Made by a program: the position numbers and the translations under genes. The notes beneath the pieces were generated by a model, which was given only the letters and a program-made list of their open reading frames with translations, was not told the DNA's origin and ran no database searches. This document shows positions 43,626 to 52,257 of a stretch of 64,000 nt of DNA, one piece after another. Source of the DNA: Clostridiales bacterium (GTDB lineage: Bacteria > Bacillota > Clostridia > Oscillospirales > Oscillospiraceae); contig CABIXV010000002.1 in assembly GCA_902362775.1 (NCBI GenBank), positions 1,679-65,678 of the forward strand, given 5' to 3'. Position 1 is the stretch's first letter. Every line of letters begins with the position of its first letter.

Positions 43626-43859
43626 TTATTTCCCCCGCCAGGCAGGGTCATCTGTAATTCCCAGAAGATAATCTGTGGAGACATGAAAATAGCAGGAAAG
43701 AGCAACCAATTTATCAATGGTCGTTCCCCGCGCTCCGCTCTCTATCGTACTGATTGCTTTGTGTGAGAGCCCAATCGCTTCTCCCAGTTCCTTTTGATTC
43801 AGGCCCGCCCGTTTTCTCAATGCAAGCAAACGGCTGCCGAACACATTTGAATTTGTCAT
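43626..43859 (-). CDS. Xre-family transcriptional regulator
   Basis: A 77-residue protein that is essentially one HTH_3 domain: FGSRLLALRKRAGLNQKELGEAIGLSHKAISTIESG, then DKLVALSCYFHVSTDYLLGI. AAGGAGCATTT precedes the ATG. The 5' side is a perfect 15-bp-arm palindrome that also contains a consensus promoter for the opposite strand, so it likely represses itself and the divergent small gene, as in phage- or toxin-type switches. Confidence 0.9.
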   Translation of the reverse strand: MTNSNVFGSRLLALRKRAGLNQKELGEAIGLSHKAISTIESGARGTTIDKLVALSCYFHVSTDYLLGITDDPAWRGK

Positions 43860-43868
43860 AAATGCTCC

Positions 43869-43911
43869 TTGACATTTACCTTTTAGTAGACTATAATCTA
43901 CTAAAAGGTAA
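43869..43911 (+). promoter_or_regulatory. Consensus promoter inside a perfect Xre-type palindrome
   Basis: TTGACA (43869-43874), 17 nt, TATAAT (43892-43897) fit the sigma-70 consensus perfectly. The palindrome TTACCTTTTAGTAGA (43876-43890) / TCTACTAAAAGGTAA (43897-43911) surrounds the -10 box, so a bound dimer would block both divergent directions. Confidence 0.85.
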
Positions 43912-43928
43912 GAAAGGGTGTTTTATTT

Positions 43929-44182
43929 ATGTACGATTATATCTCCGCGCTCTGCCTGGGCGAAAGCCTGCGGGATCCCCCGGTCAACCCCCTTGAGAAC
44001 ATACCGCCAGCCTGAAGAAGCAGTTGGAGGGCATCGCTCCGGCTATGGGCGAGCAGTTCAACCAAGAGTTCCTGCGGCAGCTTCGGCTGGTCCTCACCCG
44101 CACGGAGCTAAAGAGCTACCGGGACGGCTTTCAGACCGGGGCCCAGCTGATGCTCTCCATGCTGGAGGACTGCGGCAGCTAG
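43929..44182 (+). pseudogene. Frameshifted small gene, resembles DUF6809-type proteins
   Basis: The frame starting at ATG 43929 (GAAAGGGTG upstream) reads MYDYISALCLGESLRDPPVN and stops near 44012. From about 44000 another phase continues to TAG 44182 with LKKQLEGIAPAMGEQF and SYRDGFQTGAQLMLSMLED. Joined, they look like one protein of about 84 residues with the GF..GA.LML..LED ending seen in small phage-associated proteins of Clostridia. The shift must fall between the stop codons of the two phases (about 43992-44014). It may be a true mutation or a sequence error. It is driven by the promoter at 43869. Confidence 0.5.
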
Positions 44183-44799
44183 TCCAGCTCCACCTCCGCC
44201 CCGCAGCGCCCCAGGGCCTCGTTGATCTCGCTCCAGTGGTAGCCCCGGCGGGCCAGGGCGTCAGACAGCTTCTTCAGCTCCTGACGGTCAGGCGTCCTGC
44301 CCCCCAGCTTTTTGGTCAGGAAGGCGTCGATGGCCGTGGAGGAGTCCTGCGCCTGGTCGAGGGCATCCTCCCACAGCTCCCTTGGGACGCCCCGGCAATA
44401 CAGCTCGTCCCGCAGCTTCCGCTCCCCGTATCCCTTAGCGGAGTAGTAGCGGACTACTTGGGCAGCGTAAGCCGCGTCGTCCAGGTAGCCCAGCTCCGCC
44501 ATCCGTTCACAGATGGCGGCGGCCTCCTCCTGGGTGGCCTCCCACTGGGACAGCTTTCGCTCCAGTTCCTTTCGGGACTGGGGCTTTCTTGCCAGCAGGG
44601 ACAGTGCCTTCTCCTTCAGGCCGCTCCGGTGGAGAGAGGCCATCAGTCCCTCGGCCTCCTCTTCGGTCAGCTCCTTCCCGGCGCAGAGGGCAAAATCAAT
44701 GATTTCGTTCTCCCCCAGACGCAGGATGGAGCCGTCCTCCAGCACAGCCAGCCACCGGCCCTGGACCCGCTTGGAGGGCTTCAACTCCTGGATGACCAC
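44179..44799 (-). CDS. recX: Regulatory protein RecX
   Basis: A 206-residue all-helical protein with three tandem three-helix repeats, as in RecX: LLARKPQSRKELERKLSQW, ICERMAELGYLDDAAYAAQVVRYYSAKGYGERKLRDELYCRGV and a C-terminal repeat ending RRGYHWSEINEAL. RecX modulates RecA filaments. It starts at GTG 44799 directly after the recA stop (TAA-GTG), implying coupled translation. The first 60 residues form a small beta-like extension typical of Firmicute RecX. Confidence 0.92.
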   Translation of the reverse strand: MVIQELKPSKRVQGRWLAVLEDGSILRLGENEIIDFALCAGKELTEEEAEGLMASLHRSGLKEKALSLLARKPQSRKELERKLSQWEATQEEAAAICERMAELGYLDDAAYAAQVVRYYSAKGYGERKLRDELYCRGVPRELWEDALDQAQDSSTAIDAFLTKKLGGRTPDRQELKKLSDALARRGYHWSEINEALGRCGAEVELD

Positions 44800-45909
44800 T
44801 TAGTCCTCTCCATCCTCGAAATCGTCCGCAGCCACGTCCACCGCCCGCCCGGCGGCCCTGGCGGCAATCTGGGCCTGCTTGCTCATCAGCTTGAAGGCGT
44901 TGGCCCGTACCTGGGCCTCAATGTCCTCGGCCAGCTCCGGGTGGTCCTGGAGATACTGCTTCACCGCGTCCCGGCCTTGCCCCAGGCGCAGCTCACCCAT
45001 GGCGAACCAGGAGCCGGACTTCTGGACGATATCCAGCTTGACCGCCAGGTCCACCAGCTCGCCCCACTTGGAGATGCCCTCGCCGTAGAGGATGTCAAAC
45101 TCCGCCTCCCGGAAGGGGGGCGCGACTTTATTCTTCACGATCTTGGCTCTGGTGCGGTTGCCGATGATCTCAGAACCGTTCTTCAGAGCCTCCACCCGCC
45201 GCACATCGATACGCACGGAGGAGTAAAATTTCAGTGCCCGGCCGCCGGTAGTCACCTCGGGGTTGCCGTACATGACCCCCACCTTTTCCCGGAGCTGATT
45301 GATGAAGATGACAATGCAGTTGGTCTTTGCAATAGAGCCGGCCAGCTTGCGCAGGGCCTGGCTCATCAGCCGGGCCAGCAACCCCACATGGCTGTCCCCC
45401 ATGTCCCCCTCGATCTCCGCGCGGGGAGTCAGGGCAGCCACAGAGTCCACCACCACCACATCGACGGCACCGGAGCGGACCAGGGCCTCGCAGATCTCCA
45501 GTCCCTGCTCACCGGTGTCGGGCTGGGAGATAAGCATAGAGTCGATATCCACTCCCAGGGCCCGGGCATAGCCAGGATCCAAGGCGTGCTCCGCGTCGAT
45601 GAAGGCCACCTCGCCCCGCCGCTTCTGGGCCTCGGCGACAATGTGGAGGGCCAGGGTAGTCTTGCCGGAGGACTCGGGCCCGTATATCTCAATGATGCGG
45701 CCCTTAGGCACGCCGCCGATGCCCAAAGCTATATCCAGGGACAGGGAGCCGGTAGGGATGGAGTCCACCACAATATCGGTATTCTCTCCCAGGCGCATGA
45801 TAGAGCCCTTGCCATAAGCCCGCTCGATCTGGGCCATAGCGGTCTCTAATGCCTTTTTCTTGTCAGACGCGGGAGTTGCCGACTCCACCACGGGTTTTTT
45901 AGCAGCCAT
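44800..45909 (-). CDS. recA: Recombinase RecA
   Basis: A 369-residue RecA. The Walker A motif is GPESSGKTT and Walker [11 protein letters not shown]; the catalytic Glu lies in [10 protein letters not shown]. Loop L1/L2 regions [10 protein letters not shown] and [22 protein letters not shown] are canonical. The acidic tail ends DDFEDGED. Start 45909 is chosen because AAAGGAAAG is 2 nt from the first ATG (45915) but properly spaced from the second. It forms an operon with recX. A GC-rich hairpin lies just upstream of the ribosome site; no LexA box was seen. Confidence 0.98.
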   Translation of the reverse strand: MAAKKPVVESATPASDKKKALETAMAQIERAYGKGSIMRLGENTDIVVDSIPTGSLSLDIALGIGGVPKGRIIEIYGPESSGKTTLALHIVAEAQKRRGEVAFIDAEHALDPGYARALGVDIDSMLISQPDTGEQGLEICEALVRSGAVDVVVVDSVAALTPRAEIEGDMGDSHVGLLARLMSQALRKLAGSIAKTNCIVIFINQLREKVGVMYGNPEVTTGGRALKFYSSVRIDVRRVEALKNGSEIIGNRTRAKIVKNKVAPPFREAEFDILYGEGISKWGELVDLAVKLDIVQKSGSWFAMGELRLGQGRDAVKQYLQDHPELAEDIEAQVRANAFKLMSKQAQIAARAAGRAVDVAADDFEDGED

Positions 45910-45927
45910 GTACATCTTTCCTTTCTC

Positions 45928-45950
45928 GCCGGCGGCTCTCAGCCGCCGGC
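45928..45950 (-). promoter_or_regulatory. Leader hairpin of recA
   Basis: GCCGGCGGCT / AGCCGCCGGC, a perfect 10-bp stem with a 3-nt loop, ends about 3-4 nt before the recA ribosome-binding site on the minus strand. It may affect translation or mRNA stability. Confidence 0.55.
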
Positions 45951-46028
45951 CTCTGTCTGTCCCATATATTACCCTTTTATCTATCCGATAAACGGTACTT
46001 TTTGTGGGGGGCGGCCCCCTGTTCTACC

Positions 46029-46892
46029 TCAGCTGTTGATGGTCCCCTCCACCACCCGCCAGATCCCCTGGGTATCGGCTGTGGTCTTAATGTCCTCAAA
46101 GCCGTTTCGGGCCAGAATCTCCTCCACCTCGGGCGCCTGGCCGATCCCCACCTCGAAGAGCAGGGTGCCTCCCAGCCGGAGGGCGGATTTCCATTTGGCG
46201 GAAATGAAGCGGTAAAAGTCTAGCCCGTCTTCGCCGCCGTCCAGAGCCATATGGGGCTCGTAGTCCCGGACAGAGTGTTCCAGACCCAGAATGTCCGCGG
46301 TAGGTATGTAGGGGGGGTTACAGACGATGGCGTCAAAATCCCAGAGTGCGGAGCTGGGCGGCTCCATCGCGTTGACGGATAAGCAGGTGACTCTGGAGTT
46401 CAGGTCGTTGCGGCGGACATTCTGCTTGCACAGCCGCAGGGCTCCCTCGGACAGCTCCGCCAGCACCACCCGGCAGTTGGGCGCATTGGCGGCCACCGCC
46501 AGCCCCACACAGCCGCTCCCGGCGCATAGGTCCAGCACTCTGGCACCCTCGCCGGCCTCCCGTGCCTTCAAAATCCCCCGCTCGGCCAGCACCTCGGTGT
46601 CCATCCGGGGGATAAGGACATCCTGGGAGATATTGAGCGGCAGGCCATAGAACTCCCACTCGCCGATGATATAGGCCACCGGCTCCCCGGCCAGACGGCG
46701 CTGGACCAGCTCCTCTACCCGGCGCTCCAGCTCGGCGGACACATAGAGGGACATATCTCGGTACAGCTGCTCACGGCTCTTGTCTGAGGCGTAGCACAGG
46801 ATTTCTCTGGCCTCCAGCTGGGCCCCCTCCACTCCGGCCTTTTTCAGCCGGGCCCTAGTATCCAGAAACAGATTGTTATAGGTGGTGGCCAT
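46029..46892 (-). CDS. prmC: Peptide chain release factor N5-glutamine methyltransferase PrmC
   Basis: A 287-residue SAM-dependent methyltransferase that modifies the GGQ glutamine of release factors. An N-terminal helical domain (residues 1-85) precedes the Rossmann fold with VLDLCAGSGCVGLAVA and catalytic NPPYIP; DVLIPRMDTE is also typical. Start 46892 (MATTYNN) follows GGGGAAGGTGATAGT; the longer frame has no ribosome site. It is probably cotranscribed with the YqhQ gene 102 nt upstream. Confidence 0.94.
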   Translation of the reverse strand: MATTYNNLFLDTRARLKKAGVEGAQLEAREILCYASDKSREQLYRDMSLYVSAELERRVEELVQRRLAGEPVAYIIGEWEFYGLPLNISQDVLIPRMDTEVLAERGILKAREAGEGARVLDLCAGSGCVGLAVAANAPNCRVVLAELSEGALRLCKQNVRRNDLNSRVTCLSVNAMEPPSSALWDFDAIVCNPPYIPTADILGLEHSVRDYEPHMALDGGEDGLDFYRFISAKWKSALRLGGTLLFEVGIGQAPEVEEILARNGFEDIKTTADTQGIWRVVEGTINS

Positions 46893-46994
46893 ACTATCAC
46901 CTTCCCCGTTTATTTGTATACGGACATAGGCGCACAGGGCTCCCGTTAACGGCCGGAGACGGCCTATCAAAACGGAGCCCGCTTTCCTTTGGCG

Positions 46995-47981
46995 CTACCA
47001 GGCGTCCTCCCCCTGCTTCTCCGGCAGGACCAGCTCCAGGGCCCGGATGCCCACCTCGATCATGGAGTCATCCGGCTCGAAGGTAGTGAAGTTCTGAAGC
47101 CACAGGCCGGGGGCGGTAAGGAGCTTGGTCACAGGTCCGTCATGGCGGCCTGCCCAACGATTAAACTCATAGCTGATGCCCACGATAAGGGGCAGCATGG
47201 CCAAGTGGGCAAGAAAGCGTAAAAAGGCATTCTCCACCGGCCAGATGGCAAAAACTACTGTGGACACTAAAATGGAGACCGCGATGACCATAAACAGGAA
47301 GCTGGTACCGCAGCGCGGGTGGTGCCGCGGCTGTTTTCTCACGTTCTCCACCGTAAGGGGCAGCCCAGCCTCATAGCAGAAGATAGTCTTGTGCTCCGCC
47401 CCGTGGTAGGAGAATACCCGTTTCATCTCCTTCATCCGGGAGCACAGGGCCAGATAGCCCACAAAAATTACGATCTTCAACAGACTCTCCGCCACGTTCC
47501 GAACCAGCATAGACGGGGTAAAAAACCGGACCGCTGTACCCAGCAGGGTGGGCAGCAGAAAAAACAGGGCAATGGACATCCCGATGCCCAAAATCACGGC
47601 CAAGGTAGTGAAGAACGCGGTGGCCTTCTCGCTGCCCAGCCTGTTGTTGAGCCAATTTTCAAATCTGGAGGGCTCTTCTTCCTCCCCGTCCTCAGGGTAG
47701 AAATCCGCCGAAAACATCAGGGCAGTCACTCCGTTGTACATGGAGTCGCAGAAGGTGACCACGCCGCGGATCAGGGGCAGCCCCAGGATGGGATATCGGT
47801 CCCGGATTAGCTTAATATCTTTCTCCTGTATCTCCAGCTCTCCGTCCGGCCGGCGGACCACCACAGACTGCTTTTTTGGGCCCCGCATCATAATGCCCTC
47901 AATCAGAGCCTGTCCACCGCACATGGTCTTAAAACCCTTTTGGCAAGCCCCTTGTCTTTCTTGTTCTGTCTGAATCGACAT
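46995..47981 (-). CDS. YqhQ/DUF1385 membrane protein
   Basis: A 328-residue DUF1385 protein. GGQALIEGIMMRGP near the N-terminus, RVFSYHGAEHKTIFCYEAGLPLTVENVRKQPRHHPRCGTSF and SYEFNRWAGRH are family hallmarks; the His/Cys-rich part could bind a metal. Four or five membrane segments are visible. Function is unknown; the gene is often found beside prmC and prfA in Firmicutes. Start 47981 follows AAGGAGAATCAA. Confidence 0.9.
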   Translation of the reverse strand: MSIQTEQERQGACQKGFKTMCGGQALIEGIMMRGPKKQSVVVRRPDGELEIQEKDIKLIRDRYPILGLPLIRGVVTFCDSMYNGVTALMFSADFYPEDGEEEEPSRFENWLNNRLGSEKATAFFTTLAVILGIGMSIALFFLLPTLLGTAVRFFTPSMLVRNVAESLLKIVIFVGYLALCSRMKEMKRVFSYHGAEHKTIFCYEAGLPLTVENVRKQPRHHPRCGTSFLFMVIAVSILVSTVVFAIWPVENAFLRFLAHLAMLPLIVGISYEFNRWAGRHDGPVTKLLTAPGLWLQNFTTFEPDDSMIEVGIRALELVLPEKQGEDAW

Positions 47982-48154
47982 TTGATTCTCCTTATGTTGG
48001 CACTGATAGAATAGGTATATCCAACTATGTCCGGGGAGCTCCCGGCAGTTTCGCCCCCTGTCCTCCAGAGGTCTCACCGTCCCATTCTGAATATTCTCCC
48101 CGATATTGTACCAGAGTTGAACGAAAATAGCAAGGCAAAATAGAACTTATGTTC

Positions 48155-49582
48155 TCATTTGTCCAATGGGAGCCGGATGACCACCAGGCACCCTCCCCCT
48201 TCGGCATTTCCAATGAACAGCTGTCCCTCATGCCGAACCACAATCTCCTCACACACCGCCAGACCGATACCGGAACCCCGTGCTTTAGAGCTGCCTTTAT
48301 AGAATTTATTTTTAATAAATGGCAGCTCTCCCTCCGGGATACCGGGTCCATAGTCCCGGATGCGGATGACGGCTTCCTCCCCCTCCCGGGCGATAGACAC
48401 ATCAATGCGCTTTCCAGAACCTCCATGCTTGGCGGCGTTGTCCAGCAGATTACAGAACACTTGGCGCAGCCGGTGGGGGTCACCGGAAATCGGCAGCATT
48501 TCCTCCGGGCAGTCCGTGTACTCCAGTGCGATCCCCTCTCTACGGAAGAACTCGGTATAGGTATACACCGCGTCCTCCAGCTCTGCCTTCAGATCCAGGG
48601 GCTCCACCGACAGGGTAAAGCGGCCGTCAGAAATACGGGAAAACTCCAGCAGCTCCTCCACCATATTGGTCAGCCGCCTGGCTTCGGACAGGATGATCTC
48701 CATTCCTTTCTTCATATCCTCCGGGTCCCGCAGCTCGCCGCTCTGCATGGTTTCAGCCCAGCCGGTGATGGCGGTCAGGGGGGTACGCAGCTCATGGGAC
48801 ACCGAGGAGATGAACTCACTCTGGGTCTTTTCCGACTGGCGTATCTTCAGGGACATATCGTTGATGGTGTCGGTCAGCTCCCCGATCTCGTCGTCAAATT
48901 TCTTCTCGATCTGGACTCCATAGCTTCCGTCCGCAATGAGCCTGGCCGTTTCCGTGATGCTGGCCAGAGGCTCCACAATGGAGCGCACAAAATAGAGGTT
49001 GGAGAAATAGACCATGGCAAAAATGGCCAGAGCGACCACCGTGATGAGGGACACTGTCAGGATGAACTGGCGGTCGATACCTGACATGGAGGTGACATAG
49101 CGGATCAGCCCCTCGGTATGGCCCTGATAGACCACTGGGCTGCAGGCGGCAGCGATGCGCTCCCCCGTACTCGGGTCCCGCCCAATCCACGGTGTCGTCT
49201 CCTGATCCTCCAGCGCCCCCTGGATATCCGGCGTATCCGGCGTAGTTCCGGCCGCCAAGTCATTTCCTGAATAAAGAACGGCCCCCGTCTCGTCCAGGAA
49301 CTGGAGCTCCAGCAGCCCCTTTTCCTCGTATTCGCTGACTGTGCGCTGGGCCACGGTACTATACTCACTGCTGGTATAGTTGCGGAAGCTGTACGCCGTG
49401 GAACTGGCCCGGCTCATCAGATCGTCGGTAGTGCCTGTATAATAGTAACTCCGCAGGCTGGCAATGAAGGTGCCCAGGGCCAGAGCTAAAATCAACAGCA
49501 CTACGCCGACGCTGTTCAGCAGCCAGCGCCGACGAATGCCTCTTATCTTACCCTTATCGTGAAGTTCCATCTTTTTTGCCAC
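48155..49582 (-). CDS. Sensor histidine kinase
   Basis: A 475-residue class I kinase. An N-terminal membrane helix (about 17-40), an extracellular domain (about 45-175), a second helix, a HAMP linker (VEPLASITETARLIADGSYG) and the H-box SEFISSVSHELRTPLTAI follow in order; N-box FCNLLDNAAKHG and G-box KGSSKARGSGIGLAVCEEI complete the ATPase. Translation starts at GTG 49582, 6 nt after AAAGGAGGT. A response-regulator gene lies upstream across a 250-nt gap with an unusual repeat. Confidence 0.93.
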   Translation of the reverse strand: MAKKMELHDKGKIRGIRRRWLLNSVGVVLLILALALGTFIASLRSYYYTGTTDDLMSRASSTAYSFRNYTSSEYSTVAQRTVSEYEEKGLLELQFLDETGAVLYSGNDLAAGTTPDTPDIQGALEDQETTPWIGRDPSTGERIAAACSPVVYQGHTEGLIRYVTSMSGIDRQFILTVSLITVVALAIFAMVYFSNLYFVRSIVEPLASITETARLIADGSYGVQIEKKFDDEIGELTDTINDMSLKIRQSEKTQSEFISSVSHELRTPLTAITGWAETMQSGELRDPEDMKKGMEIILSEARRLTNMVEELLEFSRISDGRFTLSVEPLDLKAELEDAVYTYTEFFRREGIALEYTDCPEEMLPISGDPHRLRQVFCNLLDNAAKHGGSGKRIDVSIAREGEEAVIRIRDYGPGIPEGELPFIKNKFYKGSSKARGSGIGLAVCEEIVVRHEGQLFIGNAEGGGCLVVIRLPLDK

Positions 49583-49661
49583 TGGAGCACCTCCTTTCCC
49601 GTTTTCTGTCCCCTTATGGAGCGGTGGCAACAGTTCTTTTTCAGCATCAGCTTCCTTACGA

Positions 49662-49709
49662 ATAGCCGCAGCCCCAGACCGTATTGACAAACACCGGCTT
49701 TGGGGCGTT
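49662..49709. repeat. Direct repeat of the response-regulator 3' end, downstream copy
   Basis: 48 nt match 49849-49896 with only a few differences. On the minus strand it would encode the last KPVFVNTVWG-GY residues of the regulator again, outside its reading frame's end. The 139 nt between the copies carry no gene. Confidence 0.85.
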
Positions 49710-49833
49710 GCTTTCCCATAGAGCAGGTACCCAGAAGTAAATTCCGCCTTCGGAAATTCTCCAGCCCCCTGGGCCTAAGAATTTATGGCCGGACCCGTCG
49801 AGCGGGGAGGACAACGCCCAAACGCCGTCAGGC

Positions 49834-50523
49834 TTAACTGCCCCACTTATAGCCGTAGCCCCAGACCGTATTGACAAACACCGGTTTTTGGGCGTTATCC
49901 TCAATCTTGATCCGCAGGCGGCGGATGTTCACGTCCACAATCTTCAGCTCCCCAAAGTAGTCTTTTCCCCACACAGTATCCAGGATCTCTTCACGGGACA
50001 GGGCCTTTCCTGGGTTCTCCATAAACAGCTTGACGATGGAATACTCCACCTGGGTCAGCTTTACCTTCTGCCCATCCTTTTCCAGTGTCCGGTTCCTAGT
50101 GTTGAGCAGAAAGGGGGGATCGCTAATCTCATCAGGGCTGGCCGCCGTCTCATCCCCGCCTGTACGGCGAAATAGGGCGTCCACACGCGCGGTAAGCTCC
50201 GCCGGGGAGAAGGGCTTGGTCACATAGTCATCCGCTCCGGTCATAAGCCCGGTTACCTTGTCCATCTCCTGGGTCCGGGCAGTAAGCATGATAATGCCGA
50301 TTTTGTTGTCCATGGCCCGGATACGGCGGCAGACCTCAAACCCGTCAATGTCAGGCAGCATGATATCCAGCAGGGCCACCTTAATCCCTGGATTGGCCTT
50401 CAGTGCGGCCAACGCCTCCTCGCCGGTTCCGGCCTCTATCGTCTGGTAGCCCGCCCGCTTCAAGTTGATGACCACGAAGCTGCGAATATTCTCCTCGTCC
50501 TCCAGGACCAAAATTTTTCTCAT
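49834..50523 (-). CDS. OmpR-family response regulator
   Basis: A 229-residue regulator. The receiver domain (1-120) has the acidic pocket DEE, phosphoacceptor Asp in VALLDIMLPDIDGF, Thr in MLTART and Lys in VTKPFSPAEL. The OmpR/PhoB winged helix (140-227) ends in FVNTVWGYGYKWGS. Start 50523 follows GGAGGAAAACAGAG. It lies 22 nt after the lipoprotein gene and upstream of the kinase, making a three-gene unit. The last 48 nt of coding sequence are duplicated further downstream. Confidence 0.94.
   Translation of the reverse strand: MRKILVLEDEENIRSFVVINLKRAGYQTIEAGTGEEALAALKANPGIKVALLDIMLPDIDGFEVCRRIRAMDNKIGIIMLTARTQEMDKVTGLMTGADDYVTKPFSPAELTARVDALFRRTGGDETAASPDEISDPPFLLNTRNRTLEKDGQKVKLTQVEYSIVKLFMENPGKALSREEILDTVWGKDYFGELKIVDVNIRRLRIKIEDNAQKPVFVNTVWGYGYKWGS
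49849..49896. repeat. Direct repeat of the response-regulator 3' end, coding copy
   Basis: This is the copy within the regulator gene, encoding the end of its winged-helix domain. Its partner is at 49662-49709. Confidence 0.85.
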
Positions 50524-50545
50524 CTCTGTTTTCCTCCGTCGTCTG

Positions 50546-52024
50546 TCACTGGCTATACCAGTCTGCCTGGATCGTCCTGAAATACTCCAGCAGGCTGGTC
50601 TCGTCCAAGCCGCAGTCCCAGTCGCTGTCATAGAAGGCAGCGGAATAAATCACATTCTCCTCCTCCCGGAGAACGAACCGGCCCTCTCGTGTGGATCGGG
50701 CCGCCCGGTTCAGCCCGGTCAGCCGGTAAATGCTTAGGAAGGGCACAGGCTCCTTATCCTCGCCCTGCCAAAGAGAGAAGATAACCTCACGCTGGCCGAT
50801 GACCTGGTCATTGCGGGAAATGGTAATCTTGCCCTCCCACTCCTGTGGGATGACCAGATACCAAGAATCAGTCACATTGTGATAGGTGGTCATCACATGG
50901 TCCCGCTCCCCTGTTTCCTGATACTGATACCAGTCGATCAGCCAGAAATTGGTGGCGGCATTGTCTCCGTATACCGGCAGGCGGCTGGGAGAGGGCAGCT
51001 CTATCACATAGTCGCCGTTGATGTCAGTGGGGTCCACCTCAGTATAGCCCAGCATGACTTCCCGGCTTACCCCGGTCAGCGGATCCATTGTTAGATTGGT
51101 CAGCCGCCCATTCTGATAGGAGAGCACATCGATCACCCGCCGGCCGTCGGAAAGGGTGCTGGTCACATAGAGAGCCGGTGGATAGAACTCTCCTCCCAGG
51201 TAATTGGCTCGGATACGGGTCAGGGACACGATGCCGGCAGACAATGGCACGCTGCCCAAGCTGACCATGGCTCCATCTCTCCATCCGTAGACCTCCACAT
51301 GGCTGCCCACGCCAGCGGAGTCAATACGGACCACTGCTACCTCGCTCCTGGTGTCCCGGTCAATATCCAGCAGACGGTAACCACTGGAGAAGGAGGAGCC
51401 CTCCGTAGCGGCACTGCACCGAGTCAGCAGCAGTTCAGTAGCCAGCAGCTCCGCCCGTTCGGCAGGAGCCGCGCCCCATACCGTGGGGCCGGCCTCCGCA
51501 GCCTCCGTTCCTCCGGACACTGGAAGCATCAGCTCGTCCAGAGTATAGACACCCAGCTGATATACGCCAGTGCTGATCTGCCAGTTGACCACCAGCTCCT
51601 TATATCCGCTGCCGTTCAGGTCCACATAGTCTATGGAATAGATGGCCGAGCCGTCCCCCTCTACCACAGCGGACACCCGGTATTCCTCTCCTATCTGGGT
51701 AAAGATAAATATTTTAATGGACTTCTCAATACTGGGGATACGCAGGAAGGTGATCGCGCTCTCCCGGGTCCCATCCCCGTCCAAATCCTGGAGCTGGATG
51801 GTGGCAGTATTGTCGCCTGCCAGGATGACTGCTGTTTCCGCACTGGCGTCAAACTCCATTTCCAGGGCGGTGCGCACCTCCTGAATGACTGCGTTCAGCT
51901 TCTCATAGCCGGCTGACTTCTCCGGCTGGCGGTAGAGGTCCTGGGGAGACTGGAACAGGCAGCCGGACAGCAGCAGCGTCATCAGCGCCGCCGGAAAGAG
52001 TATCTTATACCATTTTCTCCTCAT
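50546..52024 (-). CDS. Lipoprotein with VCBS/FG-GAP-like repeats, in two-component operon
   Basis: A 492-residue predicted lipoprotein (lipobox LLSGC, Cys22). The mature part has several D-x-D/N-x-D calcium-loop-like units separated by beta strands: LQDLDGDGTRES, DYVDLNGSGYKE, LDIDRDTRSEV and DPTDINGDY. These resemble FG-GAP/VCBS propeller repeats. It has no recognised enzymatic motif. It is the first gene before a response regulator and kinase, so it may be an extracellular sensor or accessory protein. Start 52024 follows AGGAGAGTGGAGGGC. Confidence 0.75.
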   Translation of the reverse strand: MRRKWYKILFPAALMTLLLSGCLFQSPQDLYRQPEKSAGYEKLNAVIQEVRTALEMEFDASAETAVILAGDNTATIQLQDLDGDGTRESAITFLRIPSIEKSIKIFIFTQIGEEYRVSAVVEGDGSAIYSIDYVDLNGSGYKELVVNWQISTGVYQLGVYTLDELMLPVSGGTEAAEAGPTVWGAAPAERAELLATELLLTRCSAATEGSSFSSGYRLLDIDRDTRSEVAVVRIDSAGVGSHVEVYGWRDGAMVSLGSVPLSAGIVSLTRIRANYLGGEFYPPALYVTSTLSDGRRVIDVLSYQNGRLTNLTMDPLTGVSREVMLGYTEVDPTDINGDYVIELPSPSRLPVYGDNAATNFWLIDWYQYQETGERDHVMTTYHNVTDSWYLVIPQEWEGKITISRNDQVIGQREVIFSLWQGEDKEPVPFLSIYRLTGLNRAARSTREGRFVLREEENVIYSAAFYDSDWDCGLDETSLLEYFRTIQADWYSQ

Positions 52025-52217
52025 GCCCTCCACTCTCCTCTCATTTCAGCCTTCTGCCGCTTCCCATAAAAATCCTATTTATCATCATACCACAAACCCG
52101 GTAAAAAGGATATACTTTTTTATTTATTGGTTTTCTAAGCTGGCAGCGGCGGATGTCCTTGGGAACTCGCTCTCGGGTACGGCTTCCCTCTTAATGCAGC
52201 CGGTATGGATATAAAAG

Positions 52218-52246
52218 CAGACCGCCCGCGAGATGCGGGCGGTCTG
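52218..52246 (-). terminator. Terminator after the second sensor kinase gene
   Basis: CAGACCGCCCGC / GCGGGCGGTCTG with a 5-nt loop is followed on the minus strand by CTTTTAT. It lies 11 nt past the kinase stop. The rest of 52025-52217 holds no recognisable gene. Confidence 0.8.
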
Positions 52247-52257
52247 TCAGTTTACCC

